Shown: piece after piece, positions 57,991 to 64,000 of the stretch
Numbering within the stretch: the stretch's first letter is position 1
How the letters are laid out: the number at the start of each line of letters is the position of its first letter
NCBI GenBank assembly: GCA_019096195.1
Contig: JAGTXK010000275.1
Span: forward strand, 430,271 to 494,270
Origin: Boletus sp. NGJ
Lineage: Eukaryota; Basidiomycota; Agaricomycetes; Boletales; Boletaceae
DNA length: 64,000 nt
Reading direction: 5' to 3'
Notes under the pieces: model-generated
The model's input: the letters and a program-made list of their open reading frames with translations, nothing else
What the model was told of the DNA's origin: nothing
The model's database searches: none
Made by a program: the position numbers and the translations under genes

Positions 57991-60900
57991 ATGGGAAGAG
58001 AACGTCAACTCTCTTGCCCTAGGACCCGCTACGCAAATTCCCCCTTCTCCCATAGACCAAACGTCTTTTTAGGTGGAAGAGATGTACCAACGTCACCCTC
58101 TTCCTACACGATTGCACCTGTATTTATTTCCGGATCGAAGAGTAATTCTATTCGTATTCCTCTCTCGATCTGGAAGCAGGATGGCAAAATCGTTGGAACA
58201 CAAGCCTTAATCGACAGTGGAGCAACAGGATGCTTCATCTCAAGACATGCGGTGGAGAAGATGGGGTTACCCACATGGAAGCTGGACAATCCGGTCCGAG
58301 CTTGGAACGTCGATGGAACCCTAAACCAGTCTGGGACCATCAAGGAAAGGACCAACATCGTGTTGGATTACGGAGGCATACGAGAACAGCGGGATCTCTA
58401 TGTCCTCAATTGCGGCAAGGATGAAGTCATTCTAGGACTTCCATGGCTCAGGGCAGTGAACCCTGACATCAATTGGACGGAAGGACGGGTAACAATAGTG
58501 CCGTCTTCCTATCGGTGGACTCAAGGTGACCCACCGGGAACACTCGAACAGCGATACCTACTGAGGTATCTGGAACATGACGAAAGGGAGTACGTGCAAG
58601 ACGGACTCTACGAGACCTTTCGCCACTGGACGCCCTTGCAACGGGCCAGGTTCTTCAACGCGCATGGGGATGTACCAGAGTTTGTCATCAAAAGGACCAC
58701 TCTGTCTACCGAGATCGCCCAACAGGCGCAGAAGAAGAAGAGCGCATTACCGAACGCGTTCAAGGAATACGAAGACGTCTTCACGGAGAAGACGATCACC
58801 AAACTACCTCCCTCCAGGCAGTACGACCACGCCATCGAGTTAAAAGACTCGTTTGTGCCGAAACGAGCCAAGGCGTACCCTCTCAACCCACTGGAACAAC
58901 AGGCATGCCGGGAATTCATTGCCGAACACCTCAAAACGGGGAAGATATCTCCATCAAAATCTCCCCAAGCCGCTCCTTTCTTCTTTGTACAGAAGAAAGA
59001 CGGGAAACTCCGCCCCTGCCAAGACTACCGATACCTTAACAGCCATACGATCAAGAACGCCTACCCCCTCCCCTTAATTTCCGACCTTCTAGACAAATTA
59101 AAGGGATCGTCAATCTTTACCAAGTTTGACGTACGGTGGGGGTATAACAATGTCTTGATCAAACCAGAAGATCGGTGGAAGGCGGCTTTTCTCACCCCGT
59201 TCGGGCTATTTGAACCAAATGTCATGTTCTTCGGAATGTGCAATTCCCCAGCAACGTTCCAAGCATTTATGGATGATCTCTTTGGAGATTACATTGCAGA
59301 GGGATGGTTGGTGATATACATGGACGATCTGTTGATTCATTCCTCAGATCAGGAAACCCACGACGAAAGGACACGGAAGGTCCTAGAACGCTTCCGAAAG
59401 CATGAAATGTACCTCAAACTGGAGAAGTGTACCTTCTCAGCCGATGAAGTCGAATATCTCGGGATGATCGTAGGGAAGGACGGAGTCCAGATGGACCCAG
59501 TCAAACTCAACGCCATCAAACAGTGGAAACCTCCGGTAAACGTAAAGGACGTACGGTCCTTCATTGGGTTCTGTAACTTCTACAGGAAGTTTATCCCCTC
59601 CTTTTCCGACATCGCACGTCCTTTGCTGGACCTCACAAAGCAAACGACAACGTGGTCTTGGGGACCCCTTCAGGAAAAGTCGTTCCGAACCCTACAAGCA
59701 GCCTTTACCAAGAAACCCGTCCTCGCCTTCCCAGATACTTCAAAACCCTTCACTCTCATGACGGACGCCTCGCTTACGGCGTCAGGAGCGGTACTCATGC
59801 AAAACAACGACAACGGAGATATGCAACCGTGTGGCTATCTCTCAGAAACATTCTCTCCGGCGGAGAGAAATTACGACATCTATGACAGGGAACTATTGGC
59901 TGTCATACGAGGATTGAAAGAATGGCGACAGTACCTCCTTGGATCCCCCCACCCAGTAACAGTATTAACCGACCACAAGAACCTAACGTTCTTCAAGGAA
60001 CCCCGTCAACTATCCCGACGACAAGCACGCTGGCTCTTGTTCCTCCAAGACTATGATATGGTCTACCAAGCCCTACCAGGAACAAAAATGGCCCCAGCAG
60101 ACGCTCTATCCCGTCGGGATGAAATCGATACTTCCAAGGACAATGAAGACGTACAACTCCTCCCATCCAATGCATTCGACTCACCAAGTACGAATGATCG
60201 ACTAGCCTTGGCCGAGAAAATCAAGGGATCCGCCCAGAAAGATCCCTTAGTACTCTCTGCCTTGGAATGCGTCGGACAAGGAGAACCCCTCTTCACTCGG
60301 TCCAATGTGGAAGACTGGACCTTTGACAATGGCAACCTCTACTACAAAAATCGAATGTACATCCCCGGCCCAGCACGACAGGAGTTAGTTTCCTCCGTCC
60401 ACTCCTCGTTCGAGGGAGGACATGGCGGACATCTCCGCACCACTCAACTCCTCGCCAAAGACTACTGGTGGCCAGGACTCACTACATTCGTTCGCAAATA
60501 CGTCGCCGGTTGCGCCATCTGCCAAAGTAACAAGGTCCAAACACACCCTACGGTTCCCCCGGTCACCCCCCTAGCCTTCCAAGGACGCCGCCCTTTCCAA
60601 AATCTATCGGTGGATTTAATCACCGACCTTCCCCCAGTGGGGGGCTTCGATTCAGTCATGGTCGTGGTCGACCATGGGCTTAGTAAGGGGGTAATTCTCG
60701 CCCCTTGCACAAAAACGGTGGACGCGGCTGGTATAGCCCGTCTTTTCTTTGAAAAAGTCTTCCTACGGTATGGTTTACATGACAAATTGGTCTCAGATCG
60801 TGGTCCACAATTCGCATCGGCATTCGCTCGGGAACTGGCCAGACTCCTAAACTATGACGTCGCCCTTTCCACAGCCTACCATCCACAAACCGATGGCGAA

Positions 60901-61638
60901 ACGGAACGATACAACCAAGAACTAGAAACCTACCTACGGATATTCTGCGACGGCCAACCACAGAAGTGGTTGGAACTACTACCTATGGCGGAGTTTGCCC
61001 ATAACTCCGCAACCCATTCGGTCACCGGAAAATCGCCCTTCTCGTTGATCCTTGGATATGAACCCAGAGCATATCCTCCTATCGGAAAAACCTTCCTACC
61101 AGCCTTGGAAGAAAGACTCACTTCCCTAGAAGAATCAAGAAAGGAAGCAGAAGCGGCACATCAACTGGCACAACTACGAATGAAGGAGAGAGTTCACTCT
61201 CGCTTCAAACCTTGGAAACTCGGAGATAAGGTTTGGTTAGACGCCAAAAACCTAAAACTCCAAGTCCCTTCCCGAAAACTCTCACCCAAACGAACCGGAC
61301 CATTTGAAATTACTCAAGTGGTATCCTCCGTGGCGTTCCGACTCAAGTTGCCAAAACAGTGGAAAATCCATGACGTGTTCCACGCATCCCTACTTTCCCC
61401 GTATCGGGAAACTACGGAACACGGTCCCAATTTCACTCAACCACCACCGGAACTTATCGGAACCAACGAGGAATACGAAGTGGACAGCATCGTCAACCAT
61501 CGGGGAAAACCGGGAAAAAGGCAGTACTTGACACACTGGAAAGGATACTCCGCAGCAGAACGAACTTGGGAGCCCGAGGCCAATCTTGGAAACGCCAAGA
61601 AGATTCTCCTGGAATATAAAAGGCGGCTCAAACTTTGA
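57991..61638 (+). CDS. pol: Pol polyprotein: protease, RT, RNase H, integrase, chromodomain
   Basis: An uninterrupted 1215-codon frame. The aspartic protease has DSG at residues 75-77. Reverse transcriptase has PFFFVQKKDGKLRPCQDYR and the YMDD box at 443-446. RNase H has TDAS near 591. Integrase has the HHCC zinc finger (second pair near 843-846) and the DDE triad (about 875, 936 and 971). A C-terminal chromodomain at about 1160-1205 (EYEVDSIVNHRG, LTHWKGYSAAERTWEP) suggests targeting to modified chromatin. It is in the same frame as Gag but separated from the Gag stop by 45 bases. The first few residues upstream of GGRDVPT are probably not the natural start. Confidence 0.95.
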   Translation: MGRERQLSCPRTRYANSPFSHRPNVFLGGRDVPTSPSSYTIAPVFISGSKSNSIRIPLSIWKQDGKIVGTQALIDSGATGCFISRHAVEKMGLPTWKLDNPVRAWNVDGTLNQSGTIKERTNIVLDYGGIREQRDLYVLNCGKDEVILGLPWLRAVNPDINWTEGRVTIVPSSYRWTQGDPPGTLEQRYLLRYLEHDEREYVQDGLYETFRHWTPLQRARFFNAHGDVPEFVIKRTTLSTEIAQQAQKKKSALPNAFKEYEDVFTEKTITKLPPSRQYDHAIELKDSFVPKRAKAYPLNPLEQQACREFIAEHLKTGKISPSKSPQAAPFFFVQKKDGKLRPCQDYRYLNSHTIKNAYPLPLISDLLDKLKGSSIFTKFDVRWGYNNVLIKPEDRWKAAFLTPFGLFEPNVMFFGMCNSPATFQAFMDDLFGDYIAEGWLVIYMDDLLIHSSDQETHDERTRKVLERFRKHEMYLKLEKCTFSADEVEYLGMIVGKDGVQMDPVKLNAIKQWKPPVNVKDVRSFIGFCNFYRKFIPSFSDIARPLLDLTKQTTTWSWGPLQEKSFRTLQAAFTKKPVLAFPDTSKPFTLMTDASLTASGAVLMQNNDNGDMQPCGYLSETFSPAERNYDIYDRELLAVIRGLKEWRQYLLGSPHPVTVLTDHKNLTFFKEPRQLSRRQARWLLFLQDYDMVYQALPGTKMAPADALSRRDEIDTSKDNEDVQLLPSNAFDSPSTNDRLALAEKIKGSAQKDPLVLSALECVGQGEPLFTRSNVEDWTFDNGNLYYKNRMYIPGPARQELVSSVHSSFEGGHGGHLRTTQLLAKDYWWPGLTTFVRKYVAGCAICQSNKVQTHPTVPPVTPLAFQGRRPFQNLSVDLITDLPPVGGFDSVMVVVDHGLSKGVILAPCTKTVDAAGIARLFFEKVFLRYGLHDKLVSDRGPQFASAFARELARLLNYDVALSTAYHPQTDGETERYNQELETYLRIFCDGQPQKWLELLPMAEFAHNSATHSVTGKSPFSLILGYEPRAYPPIGKTFLPALEERLTSLEESRKEAEAAHQLAQLRMKERVHSRFKPWKLGDKVWLDAKNLKLQVPSRKLSPKRTGPFEITQVVSSVAFRLKLPKQWKIHDVFHASLLSPYRETTEHGPNFTQPPPELIGTNEEYEVDSIVNHRGKPGKRQYLTHWKGYSAAERTWEPEANLGNAKKILLEYKRRLKL

Positions 61639-61879
61639 GACGAACCCATGCCCCAAGACAACACCTCCCTCTTCATTCTACTCGCCCGAGTATCCGCTGC
61701 TCTCACCCAAGCCCGCCTTCAGAAGCAATACCCAGACCTAGATATCCCCAAACATATCGAACAACACTGGTGCTTCTGCAAGATCGATTACTGCCCCTAT
61801 CATCACACCTGGTAGATGACTCTCGCCCCCTTTCCGTACGCCTCAACCGACTCTCCCCCAACTCACCGCCGAAATCTCT

Positions 61880-62965
61880 ATGCCGCCATCCTCGACGACC
61901 CCATCGCAGTTCGGATCCTTCAGACCATCCCCTTCTTCTCCTGCGACGACTCTCTCGTCCAACTCGTCGCCCTCTACAGATCCTACTCCTCACTTCGATC
62001 CCTTCTCTCCAGGACCTATGGGAACTCGGCAGGTCCCCATGACTCCAATGCCCAACAGACTGCCGAAGAAGAAAGGGCAACGGAAGGGATCCTCGAGATT
62101 CGCGAACTTGTTCTCGACCTCCTTTTCATCGAGGGTTCAACTACTCCCTCGCCCTTCTTACCCATCAACACCCGTGATCGCCTCCTCCACCCCACCATCC
62201 TCTCCCTCTCGGAAGAAGAAAGTCGCGTTTTCTTTGCCCCCTCTACAACCACCACGCCCTCCTACCCCGTTCCCCCGAGACGAAACCCTTCCGTGGCGGA
62301 GCGACCCATGGAGAACCTCAACGGAGTCAGAAGCACTAACGGAGTTGATAGAAACTCTCCAGAGACACGGAGAGCCCAGTCCTCCGACGACACCATTGTC
62401 GCCTCCCCCTCCTCCACAAGTCCCAACCCCTCCTCTCGAGGAACCCCCCCAGTACCAATCCTCGCAGTTCCTCCCCCAGCCGTTTCCCGACCCACCAGAA
62501 CCCTCCGCCGACGAGGAGCCATGGTATTCTCGGTCGGCCTTCCCTCTCGCCCCAACAACCGAGGTCTTCTCCACGCACTGGGGAACTCTACAACGAGGAG
62601 CCCTACTCCTTCCGCCATTCCCATTCCTGGGGCCGCCGCAGGCGCCTCTTCTACCAGCCATTCCGACCCAATGGCTAGTAATCCCAATCCCCTGCCCAGC
62701 GCCGGATCGCCTCATAACCATCGAACTCCCCTCGCCGGCATCCGCTGCTACGAATGCGGACGTCAAGGTCACCTTCGGCCAGCCTGCCCCCAGTACCGCT
62801 GCCCCTACTGTAGGGTGGTTGCCCCCAACCATCCACAGTATGCTTGCCCACGAAGAACTTGCACGTACTGTGGAGGACGGGACACGGATACCAGACGTGC
62901 CCCAGCCAGGGAGTCTTCGACGACTCCTGGGACCTTACCAACTACGAGGAGAACGAGGGAGATAG
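61880..62965 (+). other. Second long open frame overlapping the extra ORF
   Basis: A 361-codon frame, one base shifted, lies wholly inside the extra ORF. It is Pro-rich (SPPPPPQVPTPPLEEPPQ) with acidic patches and FSTHWGTLQRGALLLPP. It could be a true overlapping gene, the correct frame of the middle of one broken protein, or an effect of C-rich composition. Confidence 0.35.
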
Positions 62966-62995
62966 GAGTTCTTGAGATGGAACTTCAAGACTACG

Positions 62996-63005
62996 AGGAG
63001 GGTAA
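62996..63005 (+). other. Polypurine tract of the chromovirus
   Basis: Purine-rich GAGGAGGGTAA immediately before the TGTTAC start of the 3' LTR, the usual plus-strand primer site. Confidence 0.65.
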
Positions 63006-64000
63006 TGTTACGGTTACCGAAGGGGGTACATCTTTTCCCCTTCCTTCTCCCCCCGTAGGACTATGGGACGACCTCTTCTTCGACTCTGACCAGGGATTCC
63101 CCTGGGATTCCCCGCAGACACCCAACCCAGGCATCGCCCCATTCGGAACTACCTTTCTAGGAAGTTACTTCATAACTTCCTTTTTAGGAACCTACCCGTT
63201 TGGTATGGACACTCGCCTTCTCTATTTCATCTGATACATGCCTTCTTCCTTCTTGATCCGATCATAGACATTGCCTCCTCGGCTATGCTCTCTCGCACAT
63301 AGCCCAGTATTCCTACCTTCCCATTCGGATTCATGCCTGATCCACTTATAGTAATCTCTTGTCTGCGACTAGATATTACTATATTCGTCACGAAGCCTGC
63401 CCTAGAGGGGCAAGGCCTATAAATAGGGACGCGGGCCCTTCATGTAACTCTAACCTAGATCTACACATCCTTCCCGTGTAATCTACCGCTTCTCCCGCTA
63501 AAGGTTCCACTTCACCTCAGAAGCCTTCTCCCGCGATCTGGAGGTGCTCGCCCTCGTGCTCGTGATCATCTTCCTCATCACTTCGCACTTGTGCGCCGTC
63601 GTTGCCGTAACCGGCTTCTAAAGCTTCGGCAACTCCAACGACCAACAGGGGTTGGTCGTCGTCGGTCAGGACTCCGCCACTGACCCAGTAAGACCGGGAC
63701 TCCGCCACCGGCATCACGACCGGACTCCGCCACCGATATAGGCCCAGTAAGCCCTAGGAATCAGCAGACGGAAGCTACTGCTCTAGGCCTGCGCACCGGT
63801 CTGCCCACCCTCTAAGGATGGGATTCCGTGGTAAATCCGAGACTCCGCCATCGGTCGTAGAGGTAACGAGAGGACTCTACGTAAAGCTAGCAGTGGTCCC
63901 CAGTCTAGAGGGTATTTGGGCCTCTGGAGGTTAAGTAATCTCTTCCTCAAGCCTGCTAGTCCGGTAATCCAACAGGTGTTGGGATTATACGGGAACGTGT
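63006..64000 (+). repeat. 3' LTR of the chromovirus, truncated by the window end
   Basis: Matches 55543-56550 in order and content, including the TATAAATA at 63418-63425, but with several substitutions and small indels (for example around 63095-63125 and 63790-63810). The end lies beyond the window. Confidence 0.9.

Larger units (their letters stand above)
61648..63234 (+). pseudogene. Extra zinc-knuckle ORF downstream of pol, with one in-frame TAG
   Basis: An ATG 10 bases after the pol stop, in the same frame, opens 55 codons (MPQDNTSLFILLARV, CFCKIDYCPYHHTW). These end in TAG at 61813-61815, and the next codon is ATG, opening 472 more codons. The long part has a Ser/Pro-rich middle and a C-terminal CCHC knuckle CYECGRQGHLRPAC (from 62746), followed by two further C-x2-C units (CPYC, CTYC). 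It may be a nucleic-acid-binding accessory protein. Its last 76 codons lie inside the 3' LTR. Whether the TAG is a mutation, read through, or the boundary of two small proteins is open. Most chromoviruses lack such an ORF. Confidence 0.7.
55543..63999 (+). mobile_element. Ty3/gypsy LTR retrotransposon, chromovirus type
   Basis: A nearly complete element: 5' LTR 55543-56578, leader, gag from 57037 (or upstream), pol 57991-61638, an extra ORF 61648-63234, polypurine tract at about 62996-63005, and a 3' LTR from 63006 running out of the window. The order protease, RT, RNase H, integrase and the C-terminal chromodomain define a Ty3/gypsy chromovirus. Both LTRs start TGTTAC; the proposed 5' LTR end GTAACA is its inverse. 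The target duplication cannot be checked because the right end is missing. Confidence 0.93.

Noticed and set aside
1-64000. Organised biosynthetic, CRISPR or defence system
   Set aside because: Neighbouring genes are unrelated housekeeping, detoxification and transport functions; no core synthase, Cas gene or spacer array is present.
1-64000. tRNA or rRNA genes
   Set aside because: No convincing A/B-box pair with cloverleaf or rRNA core sequence was seen by eye; a covariance search would be needed to exclude a tRNA.

Overview
The window reads as nuclear DNA of a filamentous basidiomycete (Agaricomycete-like). Genes are cut by many very short GT-AG introns, mostly 46-65 nt. Gene density is fungal. 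The proteins include fungal forms of UBA2, SPS19, LSM6, a CorA-like channel and a FUSC/DUF2421 transporter. The repeats are a chromovirus-type Ty3/gypsy LTR element and Helitrons of the fungal Rep/PIF1 kind. I cannot name the species.

Layout. 1-5 kb: the 3' part of the UBA2 gene, an unidentified open-frame cluster, and a PNPOx/flavoreductase gene broken by several frame changes. 5-20.5 kb: a compact and mostly intact gene block. It holds a GST (-), an NAD-dependent epimerase-like protein (-), a small secreted protein (+), peroxisomal 2,4-dienoyl-CoA reductase (-), an orphan (+), LSM6 (-) facing a Rab-like GTPase with a large insertion (+), an FMN-dependent 2-hydroxyacid dehydrogenase (-) and a CorA-like protein (-). 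20.5-34.3 kb: an ArsB/NhaD-type anion transporter (+), about 4 kb without a convincing gene, an inverted decayed copy of that transporter, and a 20-exon FUSC/DUF2421 transporter (-). 34.3-41.3 kb: a possible transcription unit with an 813-nt ATG-free leader, a striking 33-bp inverted repeat, a macro-domain-like gene, and orphan genes with one dispersed fragment copy. 41.3-50.5 kb: AT-rich Helitron territory with two related elements apparently head to tail. 51.8-53.8 kb: a clean nine-exon aldehyde dehydrogenase. 55.5-64 kb: a nearly full-length chromovirus (LTR, gag, pol with chromodomain, an extra zinc-knuckle ORF, and the start of the 3' LTR).

Function. The host genes are a mix of housekeeping (SUMO activation, U6 snRNP, peroxisomal fatty-acid oxidation, endomembrane traffic) and oxidative or detoxifying metabolism and transport (GST, ALDH, hydroxyacid dehydrogenase, ArsB-like, CorA-like and FUSC transporters). 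Nothing shows that they form one pathway or cluster. Exon structures were worked out by hand from reading frame, splice consensus and family resemblance. Most close in frame from start to stop; the exceptions are flagged. Gene names rest on remembered family motifs, not on a search.
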